Of a stretch of 64,000 bases of DNA, positions 41,378-52,445 are shown piece by piece. The notes under the pieces are model-generated. The model had not been told where the DNA came from and did no database searches. It saw only the letters and a list, made by a program, of their open reading frames with translations. Numbering within the stretch: the first letter of the stretch is position 1; the number at the start of each line of letters is the position of its first letter. This DNA is from Pseudorasbora parva (lineage: Eukaryota > Chordata > Actinopteri > Cypriniformes > Gobionidae), in NCBI RefSeq assembly GCF_024679245.1, contig NC_090187.1:28202815-28266814 (forward strand), written 5' to 3'. A program made the position numbers and the translations under genes.

Positions 41378-41867
41378 CGGGGTTAAGGCCATCTTGCACC
41401 CTAGGGCGGGCTATGTGCCTAAGGTGCCATCTAGTGTGGCACGGCCTACGGTGCTGCAGTCATTTCATCCTCCACCTCATGTGTCGGCTGAAGAGAGGAG
41501 ACTTGATCTGCTCTGCCCGGTCAGAGCACTGCAAATTTATCTGCGGAAGTCTTCGCAGTGGATAAGGTCGGACCAACTGTTAGTGTGTTTCGGGTCTCCT
41601 AAGAGGGGTCTGCCCGGGACCAAGCAGACGGTCAGTAATTGGATCGTCCAGGCTATTGCCTTGGCTTATCAGGTGCGCGGCTTGCCTTCACCTTTGGCCT
41701 TGAGGGCGCATTCCACAAGGGGCATGGCCTCTTCTCGGGCCCTTCAAATGGGGGTCCCGCTTAAGGAGATCTGTGAGGCAGCCGGCTGGGCTACCCCACA
41801 CACTTTCATTAGGTTTTATAGTCTGCACCTTCCTGCGACGCCAGGCGCTAGGGTGCTCTCGTCCTAA
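41378..41867 (+). pseudogene. DIRS C tyrosine recombinase, C-terminal half
   Basis: Open from VKAILHPRAGYVPKVPSSVA to the stop at 41,867. It keeps HSTRGMASSRA (H-x-x-R), EICEAAGWATPHTFIRFYS (second His and Tyr nucleophile) and the terminal PATPGARVLSS, closely similar to element A. The N-terminal clamp and the first catalytic Arg (SLRRVGDL in A) are deleted. Confidence 0.87.
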
Positions 41868-41930
41868 GTGTGCCTGGGTTCCAGCTTCACACTAGGGCAG
41901 GCATGGATCGTTGTGGCATAGTGGGTAATC

Positions 41931-42040
41931 GTTCCCCAAAAGAGTCATTTCACAACGCAGTGGGAGTTCCCTCGAGAAGGGAACGTCTCGGGTTATGTCT
42001 ATAACCCTTGTTCCCTGAGAGGAAACGAGACACTGCGTCG
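41931..42040 (+). repeat. Internal complementary region of DIRS C
   Basis: 41,931-41,984 is the inverse of the left end 38,677-38,730 (52 of 54). 41,982-42,040 is the inverse of the right end (about 42,239-42,297) with a few mismatches. The overlap is again AAC. Confidence 0.9.
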
Positions 42041-42087
42041 CCTTGCCATGCCTCTCCATGCCTGGGAGTGATTTGCTTCATCGCGAA

Positions 42088-42297
42088 AAACTAGTGCTAT
42101 TGTGATGCGGCGTCCCTTTATACTTCCGGGTATGCGTCACTTACTACGTCATGACGTAGCACCAATCAGGATCCGTCTTAGTTTCATTCATGCTTCAGAT
42201 ACGTCACGCTGTGGGCGTTCCCCAAAAGAGTCATTTCACAACACAGTGTCTCGTTTCCTCTCAGGGAACAAGGGTTATAGACATAACCCAAGACGTT
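42088..42297 (-). repeat. Right inverted terminal repeat of DIRS C
   Basis: Inverse of the left repeat, including CTTTATACTTCCGGGTA and TACGTCATGACGTA; outermost AGGGTTATAGACATAACCC is a near-palindrome. Confidence 0.85.
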
Positions 42298-42521
42298 TAC
42301 AAATAATCCATTGAGATTTAAATCTGAGTTTAAAGTTATGGAGCAACAGGATTACAGTTAATCTATCTTAATAGAAATTAAATCCAGGATAAAAATTATG
42401 GCTTAAATATAAACCTGCTTATTTTTAAACAAGGTTTAAAGTTTGGTGCAACAGAATTATAAGGTAAACCTTAATATAATCTAGATTTAAGATTAATCCT
42501 TGTTGGTGCAACCCACCCTAA

Positions 42522-43413
42522 GACATTTAACACATTGACAAGAAATCTTAACTGTTTCATTGTTTTGAGTTTTATGAACTAGTTTCTTTTAATTTAGACA
42601 AACTTTAATTTAACTGAATCTGGACTGCACAGGAATTCTGTTTTCCAGCATGCTCAAAAGGGATAGTAAATGCTAAAATTAAGTGTTATATCATATTTTT
42701 AAGAGTGGGAGTCAGATACTTTGTAGTGTTTAATGTTTAGCTATGCTACTTTAGAAGAGTTTCTGTTATGTGAGTATGAGCTTAGTTTGAGTACAGATTT
42801 ATGTAAACTGTTCTATATTGTCGTACTCTTTCAGCAAGTGCTATGCTAATGCTATCAAAGCATTGTGTTACCAATTAGCAAGTTAGAATTTACAGAGTTA
42901 GCTTGTTGAAGCTAGTCAAGTTTACTAAAATGTGACCCGTCACGGAAACACAGTGACACAAGTTGGCAGCAAAGTGATTTCAAAGTGATTTTCAGTGTTT
43001 TGCTGAATCTGTTAGTTGAGATCACGAAGAAGCCTCTCTGTGTTTGAGATAGCAGTATTGGTATATTTATAAGCGTACATTTTAAGGGTTGAAATCGCCT
43101 TGTTTTGTCTGTGTATAATTCCATACTAGATAAGCTGGCTTTTGTTATTGCTGGTGGGGGTTTCCGTTTTCACAGACAGACTTTTTCTTCTTCACCTTTT
43201 CTGCTGAACTGCTAGCTGTCAACATCCGAATTAGCATGTTCAACATTCGCTGCTAGTTTTTCTCAAACAGAAGCTTCAAAATAAGATCTAGCATCTTGCA
43301 ACATGACATCATGACTTTGCGTAAACATACATGTCACTTTCTAAAGTCAAGTGGCGTGTTATCTGTATGCATTTTGAGCTATCCACGTGTATGTCTACAC
43401 CGAAATGAACCAT
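42522..43413. other. No gene seen
   Basis: AT-rich sequence with no recognised exon or repeat. Confidence 0.5.
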
Positions 43414-43415
43414 TG

Positions 43416-43460
<45 letters not shown>
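43414..43460. repeat. (GT)n microsatellite
   Basis: GT repeat with one TT slip near 43,431. Confidence 0.95.
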
Positions 43461-43462
<2 letters not shown>

Positions 43463-43641
43463 ACAATGTAAATGGATTCATAAACGTGCTAAATTATGTT
43501 TTTTTGAACATTTAAAAACGCAGATTGTTTCTTTTGATGGGTAGGTTTATGGATCAGGGTTGGGTGTTGGCAATCGTAATTGTGATTGACATGGCCAAAT
43601 TAAATGTTTAGAATCAGTTGCAGGGCATTTCCGCTGAACTG

Positions 43642-43665
43642 TTTTTTTTTTTTGGGGGGGGGGGG
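43642..43665. repeat. T12-G12 homopolymer junction
   Basis: Twelve T directly followed by twelve G. A longer version of the same pattern lies at 49,190-49,228. Confidence 0.9.
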
Positions 43666-43847
43666 CATGGGATCACGCATATGACATACCCATGTGCCTT
43701 GAGAAACTCATCGCGATTGGTCGATGAGACGCTACCAGGAACGCCCAATAGGCGTTCTTGTTTCATGACGGGAACGCCCAAGCCGCAGCTGGACCCTTCT
43801 CGACGAGTTGGACCATAAGATATTAGAGGCTATATCATTGAGCCCTA

Positions 43848-45133
43848 TTGTCACTCCCAGCAGGTGAGAACTGCACAATCTTTAGAGGCCATTTTCTAAC
43901 TGTGGCGAGGGAGGCGTGGTTTAGAAAGGTCTGAGAGAGTGTCGGAGGACGAGCAAGTAAAGCCTAGTTCACACTGCCCGATTTTTGCCCCGATTTTGAG
44001 TCGCCGACAGGTTTTGTGAAATCGCCGACAAATGCCCGAGATCACAGGCAACTCGGTGCTCGTGCACGCAAGTGACAATCACGCAGTATGAATTATCAAA
44101 GACGCGATCAGAGAGAATCGCCGACGAGTCGCCGACACCGGTGAGATATTTGGCATGCTAAATATCTGGACCTGTCGGCGATTCAAACTCCTGCTGTGTG
44201 AACAGCGTTCTGACTGAAAATTACACCGACAGCCAATGAGAGAGTGAGATACAGGGCAGCAGGAGGTTCAGGGAGGAGTTATAAAGCAGAATTTCAGTAT
44301 TTTAATAGATATATTTACAATTCTATCAAACAGAAACAAAGGCCAAACATTTGCACATCCAGCCACAGCAGCAGCACATTAAATAATTATTTATTTACCT
44401 CAAACTGTCTTTGCAGAACAAAATCCTGGCTCCCTGTCTCTCCAACAATTTCTTCCGCCATAATCTTTTTTCTTTTTCTCCACAAATCAGCGCACATACA
44501 ATTTGAAGCAAACTTTGTGCAGTTTATCATTTTTAATAACAATTCCAAGACTCGCGCGAGAACTCCGGTCTGACGCACGTGTGATCTCGCGTTGTTTACT
44601 TGTCACATCGCACGTGTGTTTGGGAAACACCAGAGAGCGAGAGAGTTGTCGGCGATTCCTCTTGTTCAGTCATGCAGTTTGAACTCCTCTGTCGTCAAAC
44701 CATCGTGCAGTGTGAACACAGCAGTGACTGAATGATACCCCAGATAGTCATGCAGTGTGAATAGAGCTGTGACCCGACGAGTTTGAAAATCGTGCAGTCT
44801 GAACTAGGCTTAAAGTGAATCAGGGGCAAACAATGAACACCTGTCTCTTGTTTCAGTAATTGGCGTGGAGAGACAGGTTATAAGCCATGCAGGAGATGAG
44901 GACCAGGGAGAGAGAAGCTGGGAACACACAGCGTGCTGGGACTCGGGCTGGTATTCCAGCAGAGAGGAACTGCTAAAAGAAACCGGAAAGACTGTTGAGA
45001 GAGACTGAGTAAAACAGTGCGAAGTGCACATTGTCTATGTACCTGAGTTATTGAGTTAATAAACAGCCTTGAATTCCAGCCAGCCGATCCCTGTTGTCTT
45101 TTTCCAGATCGCTGGAAAGTTTGGAGACTACAC
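43848..45133 (+). other. Possible retroelement terminal unit split by a Harbinger-type MITE
   Basis: After removing the MITE at 43,961-44,810, the flanks contain AGACAGGTTATAAGCCATGC (TATA-like, near 44,877) and TTAATAAACAGCC (AATAAA, near 45,056) about 180 bases apart, an LTR-like arrangement. TGTCACTCCCAGC at 43,848 could be the start, but no matching end or partner LTR was found. Confidence 0.25.
43961..44810 (-). mobile_element. Harbinger-type MITE, copy 1 (inverted)
   Basis: The ends AGCCTAGTTCACACTGC / GCAGTCTGAACTAGGCT are flanked by TAA at 43,958-43,960 and 44,811-44,813. 850 bp. TCGGCGATT/AATCGCCGA words recur throughout. It contains a minus-strand 63-codon open stretch (44,387-44,578; MINCTKFASNCMCADLWRKR, then KKIMAEEIVGETG) that is also present in copy 2. 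Function unknown; perhaps a relic of a transposon gene. Confidence 0.85.
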
Positions 45134-45623
45134 TTTTATAATCTGTGAATAACTCAAAATGCCCCAGAACCGACTTGTGTCCCTGCTTTCTGTGATTGGT
45201 CACAAATATTTACAGTAAATTGAGATTACATGGTCATTTTAAATTCAATGTATGTATTAGTTTATGCAAACATTTCAAGTTAAGAGCAATTAAAATGTAT
45301 GAGTACAAAAATCCACAATTTCTCCTTAAACTTTACATTTCTTAACTTTGAGAAAATTTGATAACCGATTACTTCAGTTTTGTTAAGGGTTGCAAATGTA
45401 TTTAAGTTGACAGTGTGTGTGCATCTGCAGAAAAGTATGGAGAGACTCTAGAAATTGTGTCTAGCATCATAAGGGCTTTGGAAGTAAGTGTTAATGACTT
45501 CACATAAAAGATTTGAAACATATTTGTTCATGCAGAGATTACTATAGTTTATTGTGATGAGAATTTGATCTGTCATAGTTTTGAAATCTCTTTAAAGTGG
45601 CTCTGATAATGGTGTTCCCCTTA

Positions 45624-46478
45624 AGCCTAGTTCAGACTGCACGATTTTCAAACTCGTCGGGTCACTGCTCTATTCACACTGCATGACTATCTGGGGTATC
45701 ATTCAGTCACTGCTGTGTTCACACTGCACGATGGTTTGACGACAGAGGAGTTCACACTGCATGACTGAACAAGAGGAAGAATCGCCGACAACTCTCTCGC
45801 TCTCCGGTGTTTCCCAAACACACGTGCGATGTGACAAGTAAACAACGCGAGATCACACGTGCGTCAGACCGGAGTTCTCGCGCGAAACTTGGAATTGTTA
45901 TTAAAAATGATAAACTGCACAAAGTTTGCTTCAAATTGTATGTGCGCTGATTTGTGGAGAAAAAGAAAAAAGATTATGGCGGAAGAAATTGTTGGAGAGA
46001 CAGAGGGAGCCAGGATTTTGTTCTGCAAAGACAGTTTGAGGTAAATAAATAATTATTTAATGTGCTGCTGCTGTGGCTGGATGTGCAAATGTTTGGCCTT
46101 TGTTTCTGTTTGATAGAATTGTAAATATATCTATTAAAATACTGAAATTCTGCTTTATAACTCCTCCCTGAACCTCCTGCTGCCCTGTATCTCACTCTCT
46201 CATTGGCTGTCGGTGCAATTTTCAGTCAGAACGCTGTTCACACAGCAGGAGTTTGAATCGCCGACAGGTCCAGATATTTAGCATGCCAAATATCTCACCG
46301 GCGTCGGCGACTCGTCGGCGATTCTCTCTGATCGCGTCTTTGATCATTCATACTGCGTGATTGTCACTCGCGTGCACGAGCACCGATTTGCCTGTGATCT
46401 CGGGCATTTGTCGGCGATTTCACAAAACCTGTCGGCGACTCAAAATCGGGGCAAAAATCGGGCAGTGTGAACTAGGCT
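45624..46478 (+). mobile_element. Harbinger-type MITE, copy 2
   Basis: Ends as in copy 1, with TTA at 45,621-45,623 and 46,479-46,481. It lies in the opposite orientation and is nearly identical by eye, including the 61-codon open stretch at 45,859-46,044 that diverges only after EEIVGET because of a small indel. Confidence 0.85.
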
Positions 46479-46481
46479 TTA

Positions 46482-48751
46482 CACATTTATTTGCTTAAAA
46501 TGCGATAGTGTCTTGCATTCTTTATGATTCTACCAAATCCACATTATATAGTCTTGTACTGGTGTAATTGCTCACCTCATTAACAGTGTCGTGATGAATC
46601 ATTAGCTTTTCTAATATAAGTGTGCCATCTTTTTTTCTGCCTGGTCCCACATTGCAAAACACTTTGTCCATTCCATTTGTGGCGAGGGCGCAGTACAGCT
46701 TAACACACAAGCTTAATTTTAACTACTTGTAGAAAATGCGACTACACCACCTGGGAGGGTTTCACCCAGAAAATAGAATTAAACCCCACAATTTATTATT
46801 AGGTCATACAGGTTCAACTTTCTTATAAAGAAGTGGGGGCTTCATATAAAAATACAAACGTTTTAGTCACAACTTCAATTCAAGATAGACAAATCACTTA
46901 AAATCAGCTCAATGATGTGCCATTCATAACAGCTCTTTCTCTCCAGTAACAATGCAACAAATTAACACAGACAAACAACCAAAGGAAAAAAAAAATGTTA
47001 AACAAAACCCAATTACACAATTTCCAAATAAACAAAACATAACAGAATAATTAATAACAGGGCTGGGGTTACCCTACGGAGTGATCGCAACACTAGTTAT
47101 CCAAAAGCACACTACCACACACACCACCGTGAATTCAGATCACACACTCGTACATTTCATAAAAGTGTCACACGGCAAACGTTGAAGCAGCATCACCACC
47201 ACAAAGATCTTTCACCCAACAACAAAGTAAGCCTCATAAACAAATGAATGAAGGACAAAGTCACAATTCCACCATAGGCGATGGGCAACAGTCACCACAG
47301 CATGGCACAGTACAGATCACAATATACAAATCTTGAAAGGGAAAAACATGTTAAAAGTTTACAGAACAAGACTCAGAAAGGAACGGCTACGTTGATATTG
47401 GGCCAGTTCCAAAAACAGCACGATCCTCCACCCCAAAGTAACCCAGAAAATATGAATAAAAAAATAAAAAATAAAATAAAAATAAAAAATTCACAGAAAC
47501 CAGACGGCAGAAGCAGAAGTCCCCTTAAATAGTTGTAATCCGATGGTGTTTGTACGGCACGCAGCAAAGTAAAAACCGAGCTGTAATACTAAACGCCCAG
47601 GACGAAAGGGAGAATCCTATAACAAATAGGAATACAAACAAACCGGATTACTATTAATCGCGCATCACAGGCCAAATTTCCCCACCCAGTAAACCCAACA
47701 CAATTTTACAATCAGTTCACCCCTCAGGATACACAGCCTTCAAATAACCCACTGGTAAACTGAAGTACAGGGACTGCACATTACTCAAACCACCCACCCC
47801 GCAGTGAAGCTAGACATTTGTTTACTAAAAAAAAATTCTCATTCCTGAAAGGAGGGCAGAAATAACATCCAAAACAGCCTCCGACGGAGAAACTCAACTG
47901 ATGAAAAGGCAGGCTGGTGTACAACAAGCAAAACATTAGTACAATGGGAAAAAAATAAAAGTTGTTAGCAAAACGCTACATGCTAACAGCACATACCTAG
48001 AACCACTGAAGCAAAAAAACAAAAAAAGGGAGAATACGGACATGATGCATCCCAGGCTCAAACCAATCAGCCCCGAAATAGTGCATCCTCACTACTGATT
48101 GGTGGACATGAGCGTCAGTCACCACCCTTACCTCATTCATACGGTCACACATTCATTAAAACACTGTGCAATATTCTGTGCTTATGGTAACAGCTAAAGA
48201 TCTTAGTTGCAATTTGTAAAAATGTTCACCCCTTGATTCTCTGATTAGTATTTATCGATGTCTATTGATGTGTTTACCAGTAAAAAACAGTGGCCTCGTG
48301 TTTCCATTGTGCTTTCTCCAGGGATTGCACAAAAAAATCAGTCATGTTGGCAGGTTACATGTGTAATGCACGTGAAAGAAAGGTCAGGTCTAATAGCATG
48401 ATCTTCCCAATACAAACTTTCCCATCACCCGATCCTACCAAAATGAGTTCCCCTTCTTTAAGACTGATGCTCTGTTGCTTGGATACAGTGCAAGTCAAGA
48501 TAGATGGATTATGTGAGTGTCTTCTCTGACTCCTCCATTGATCATGTCTCTCTCTCTTTCTCTAGATCAATCAGGACCTTTGATATAGTATAGCAACAGG
48601 TTTAACTCCACCACTTTCAACCCGGTCTGTATCAGAGAGAATCATTAAATGGCTCTGTTCCTTTGCCCGTGCTTCAGAAACATTACCTCACTTTTTTTTA
48701 AGACACATGTAAATGATCCATAAGCCAAACAAAGAAATACTGATTGCACTC
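46482..48751. other. Unresolved, probably repeat-derived
   Basis: On the minus strand an AATAAA lies near 46,790 and T-rich stretches alternate with GC-moderate sequence. I could not find terminal repeats or coding domains. Open stretches of 60-83 codons are not convincing. Confidence 0.3.
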
Positions 48752-48966
48752 TAAAAAATGCTGGGTTAAAAACAACCCAAGTTGGGTTGAAAGTGGACAA
48801 ATCCAGTTATTGGGTTGTTTTAACCGAGCAATTGGGTTGTTTTAAGCAAACATTTAACACAACCACTGAGTTAAAACAACCAATTCACTGGGTTAAAACA
48901 ACCCAATTGCTGGGTTTGTCCATTTTCAATCCAGCTTGGGTTGTTTTTAACACAACATTTTTTTGT
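48752..48966. mobile_element. Palindromic MITE (TGGGTTAAAACAACCC)
   Basis: AAAAATGCTGGGTTAAAAAC and AACCCAAGTTGGGTTGAAA at the left are mirrored by TTTCAATCCAGCTTGGGTTG and TTTTTAACACAACATTTTTT at the right. Internally GGGTTGTTTTAA is iterated in both orientations. The 64-codon open stretch over it is an artefact of the repeat. Confidence 0.8.
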
Positions 48967-49189
48967 TTTGGAGGGGGGTAGCAGTGTCAGGGGAGGGGGG
49001 AAAGGGTGAAAAAAGGGGGGTCATCCCTTCAGACCCATTTGAACAAATCTTGCATACAACATGACACAGATAAACTTCTTTTTTCCACTATTTTCTGGAA
49101 TTTAGTGGAAATAGCCCAAACTGTCTGCAGGTTCCTAGAGCACACAGGGCCTGAGTCACACACTTTCAAAAAAATCAAAAAGCTCCTAC

Positions 49190-49193
49190 TTTT

Positions 49194-49224
<31 letters not shown>

Positions 49225-49228
49225 GGGG
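49190..49228. repeat. T14-G25 homopolymer junction
   Basis: Fourteen T followed by twenty-five uninterrupted G. Such a G run could form a quadruplex; it is also a place where an assembly may be wrong. Confidence 0.95.
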
Positions 49229-49954
49229 TTATTACAGCTTAGACAGCATACTTACATGTTTATCACTTTTAGCAGTGTTTTATGTAACTTCAAAGGATTT
49301 CCTGTAAAATGACACCAACATTTTGAACCTAGACCACTGTATGTGTGTATGGGAAGCTTTTCAACTTGGGTAGGCCTATTCACTGAAAAGGTTATGGAAA
49401 TTTTAAAAGTGTGGGGACCCTGATTTGGAGTGAAGCTGCTATTCTGGTTTCTTTAAATAACCTGTGCATTGCAAATATGATGCTTTTGTTAAATATTTTA
49501 TAACATAAAAATATTCAAAGGGGAATTTTTTTATTTTAGTGCGACTTTCCCTCTTAAATGTTCAATGGTTGATCTGTCTTTGGGACTAGCAGACTATGCA
49601 CTTAAAAGATTGCAAAGTAATTGCATATGTGCAGGTTTAATGCATTTTAATAGAATATGTATCACACTGCCTCATTTTAGATGCAAAGAACAATAAAAAA
49701 CAAATTTAGCAGTTGCAACACCTTGGTCATAATTGTATGTCCTGTTGCAGTGAGGACAGATAATATGAAGAGAAATGGCTTTTTTCTTCTATCCTATTTT
49801 GTATTATTTTTTAATAGCTGTTTTCATTTTATTATGATATGAGCAAATAGGTCCCCTGAAACGGAATGTTTCACACCTTCCTCTTCAAGTAAAAACAACA
49901 TTTTTCATAGCTGCAAGTGCTCTTGTCAAACAGCATAAATGAGGCATAAATTAA
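49229..49954. other. No gene seen
   Basis: AT-rich, nothing recognised. Confidence 0.5.
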
Positions 49955-50293
49955 AGGGGGGGTGAAATGCTGTTTCATGCATACTGATCTTTTTAGACTG
50001 TTAAAGACTTAGAATCCCATACTAAACATAGACAAAGTTTCAAAAGTTAAGGTGGACGTTTGATGGGAGTATTTCTTTGTCAAAAATACTACTTCCGGTT
50101 AGTCATAAGTTTTTTTCGATCATGGGTCCACTTGACGTTAATAGGTCGGAATTTCCTTGTATGGGCCGTACGAGCAATTCTACCGGAAGAGCGTGAGAGA
50201 GAGAGGGAGAGTGCGAAAGCAACAGGCTACGCCCATCAAAGCGCTGGCTCGTAGGCTGCGGTGCACAGGTGATGTGACTTCAAGAAATGAACA

Positions 50294-50560
50294 ATGTCAC
50301 CAAAAAAGTGCGTTTTTGGTTGCCAGACCAAGACAGTCCTGTACAGATTCCCCAAAAACCCTGTGTTAAGGCAACAGTGGATGTAATTTGCTTTTCCGGA
50401 TCAGCAACTGAGTTGCGCAAAGGTTTATGTCTGTTCACTGCATTTCGGTGCCGACTGCTTCATAAACAAGGCCCAGTTCGACGCCGGATTTTCCGATCGC
50501 CTAATGCTGAAGGATGGAGCAGTCCCAACGATAAAGGGCCCAACGTTAGAACCACAGGCG
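50294..50560 (+). pseudogene. THAP-domain exon with one premature stop
   Basis: From ATG 50,294 the reading is MSPKKCVFGCQTKTVLYRFP, then a TAA at codon 31 (50,384-50,386), then SCAKVYVCSLHFGADCF and LKDGAVPTI. This gives the C2CH signature of a THAP DNA-binding domain (C6-x3-C10, C-x2-H in CSLH), the invariant Trp29 and the AVPT(I/F) box near the end. The exon closes at a consensus donor, GTGAGT at 50,561. THAP domains occur at the N-terminus of P-element-type transposases and some host proteins. Apart from the stop it is full length (about 88 residues). No transposase body follows. Confidence 0.85.
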
Positions 50561-51018
50561 GTGAGTAAGACTGCTTCAAATGTCTGTGTTTTTGCCTATG
50601 CCCATCAAGTAGCCCAAACATGATCACGTATAGTTAATTGATCAATGGAGCATGCGATGTGTAGTGCGTGTACATTTGTTTAGCTGGCCACTATATGTGT
50701 AACTTTATGTTTGTGTATTGTAAAAGCACTCCAAACAACAATACACAAAGAGTGGGGAAATATGTTGAACTAAATAAGCGCGCTTCTTCATTCAAATGCG
50801 CTACTATTCCATGTCTTTCTATGTAAACACTAACTTAGCCTGCCATGCAAAACCAGTCCGCTTACTACAATTGTCTACACAAACCACACGTACACACACA
50901 CACACACACACGTGCACAACTGCACTTCCCACATGTACACCTTCAAAGACAAAAAATACGACGATATAATTCAAGTATAAATATGTAAATAACACAAGTC
51001 GCTAAGCATATTATATAG

Positions 51019-51147
51019 TTAGTGTATAACTTGTACCACATAGAGACGTCCTGCTCTAGTCGTTTTTTGCTGCTGCTCCTGTTCAACTGCAGCCTCTGGG
51101 TCTGATTCCGGATCATAGATGTATGGCTGTATCTGATTAAAAGCCAT
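51019..51147 (-). pseudogene. Minus-strand fragment with MAFNQIQPYIYDPESDPE
   Basis: From an ATG at 51,147 about 42 codons read MAFNQIQPYIYDPESDPEA, then a Glu/Gln-rich stretch (VEQEQQQKTTRAG). I have seen 'IQPYxFEPE'-type starts in fish repeat-associated open frames, but I cannot assign a function. It faces the THAP exon from the other end of the same element. Confidence 0.4.
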
Positions 51148-51429
51148 TTTTTTATTTTGAATAAAGTTTTTTCCCGCTGTTAGGGATGACACAGCTTTAC
51201 GACGCACTCAACACAATAACAGGGGCGCGCACTCGTTATTATTTAGCTCCGCCCACACGATACGCCCCCACCCGCTCGGCTTTTTTCGGAAAGACTCGGA
51301 ACAGCGCATCTTTCTTATATAATTATAAAAAAAATAAAGACTTTTCGGAGATATGCAGGATGCAATGCTACTCTATAGGTACTCAAGATTGACATGACAC
51401 TGACTGAAACTGAGTGTTTCACCCCCCCT

Positions 51430-52267
51430 CTAACGTTCATCCACAAGAACAGAATGGAAATTTACTAAACCAGAGCTCTTTAAAAGTTAAAGAACAAATA
51501 GGTTACAGCATAGCACATGCATACCAAATGCTCCTGGACTAATAGTTGACAAGCATCCTTGGTCATATTTGAACGAGGGAATACACCATTTAATTGCATA
51601 TTTTTTACCTTTGCAACATACATTTAGGACGTTTCACAAGATTAATAGAGATTTTTTTAGTAGTATAAAAAAATATGCAAAAAAAAATAAACACTGGTTT
51701 GGTGATGTGGCGTAAAAGATCACTACTTACTGCTTGGAGGAGAATGGTTGGAATCGGCCCTTTCTTCAGTTTTAGATGCTGAGTGAATCCTACTTGATAT
51801 TGTCCAGGTTAGAAAAACTGTCCATGGTGAAATGGGCCAACCATTTTGAATTAAATTGTTGCGGTATCTGATTGTAAATAAACATCAACCATGACTGTTT
51901 TATCTGTGGGAAGGGTAGTCCTCACATCCCCTGCACAGCCTGGAACATGACATTTATTTCCATGATCTGCTGTTTTCGCTATCCTCGCATGATGCTTGTT
52001 TACCTGCAGAACCGATGATTCGGCTGCTCACTTCCTCCTGACAATTAAGCCTGGCATGCATATATTGGGGACGTACATATTAATGATCCCAGCGATTGCA
52101 TCACAGTTGGCGTTATGTTGAAAATAGCCAGTTTTTCCGTGGTGTTTTTCACAAACAAGATTTACATATGAAGGAGGAGGCAATGGTGTTTGAGACTTAC
52201 TGTATGCGATGTCCATGTATTGAACTCTTGTTATTTTACTATGGCAAGGTTAATTCAATTTTTCATT
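51430..52267. other. No gene seen
   Basis: AT-rich intergenic sequence. Confidence 0.5.
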
Positions 52268-52445
52268 CTAGGGTACCTTTAAACCTGCACTATGTAACTT
52301 TTCCGTCTGCTAGAGGTTGCCTATTCAAAACAAAGGCAAAGTTTGAAGACGCCAAGAGTTCAGAATCTGTGGACATGTGGTTTTCACCTCCCAGCTGGTG
52401 GAAAAGAATCAGGATAGGACTCTGGCAGAAATCATGTTCATGACA
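52268..52445. repeat. Head of a CCTGCACTATGTAACTTTTC repeat
   Basis: CTTTAAACCTGCACTATGTA and ACTTTTCCGTCTGCTAGAGG are a familiar fish repeat head, related to the heads at 7527 and 53,580. The opposite end was not located. Confidence 0.5.

Larger units (their letters stand above)
38677..42297 (+). mobile_element. DIRS1-like retrotransposon C with templated filler
   Basis: Left inverted repeat and promoter, frameshifted gag lacking its C-terminal third, RT with an intact palm, truncated RNase H, a 66-bp copy of RT sequence at the junction, the recombinase C-terminal half, the complementary region and the right inverted repeat. GTT occurs at both edges (38,677-38,679; 42,295-42,297), with no target duplication. 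It is inserted in the Harbinger-type shell about 35 bp right of the hAT element. Confidence 0.92.
36076..42518. mobile_element. PIF/Harbinger-type shell, nested by hAT and DIRS C
   Basis: The left end GGGTGGGTTGCACAAACAAG and the inverted right end GGGTGGGTTGCACCAACAAG match at all but a couple of 27 positions. TAA stands on both outer sides (36,073-36,075 and 42,519-42,521), the 3-bp duplication typical of PIF/Harbinger. Subtracting the two insertions leaves about 1.1 kb with no transposase, so it is non-autonomous. Internal TTTAAA(C)CCAG and GATTAA words recur inverted near both ends. Confidence 0.75.
49955..51429. mobile_element. DNA element with AGGGGGGGTGAAA ends carrying a THAP exon
   Basis: Perfect 13-bp inverted ends AGGGGGGGTGAAA / TTTCACCCCCCCT. 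Its inner sequences (TGTTTCATGCATACTGA; ACTACTTCCGG) are familiar from abundant cyprinid repeats. It holds a plus-strand THAP pseudo-exon and a minus-strand QPY-motif fragment, in diverging halves. No clear target duplication was found (flanks AAATTAA and CTAACGTT). Confidence 0.75.

Noticed and set aside
43848..45133. Confident solo LTR
   Set aside because: TATA-like and AATAAA words are suggestive, but there are no matching TG/CA ends with a target duplication and no partner LTR.
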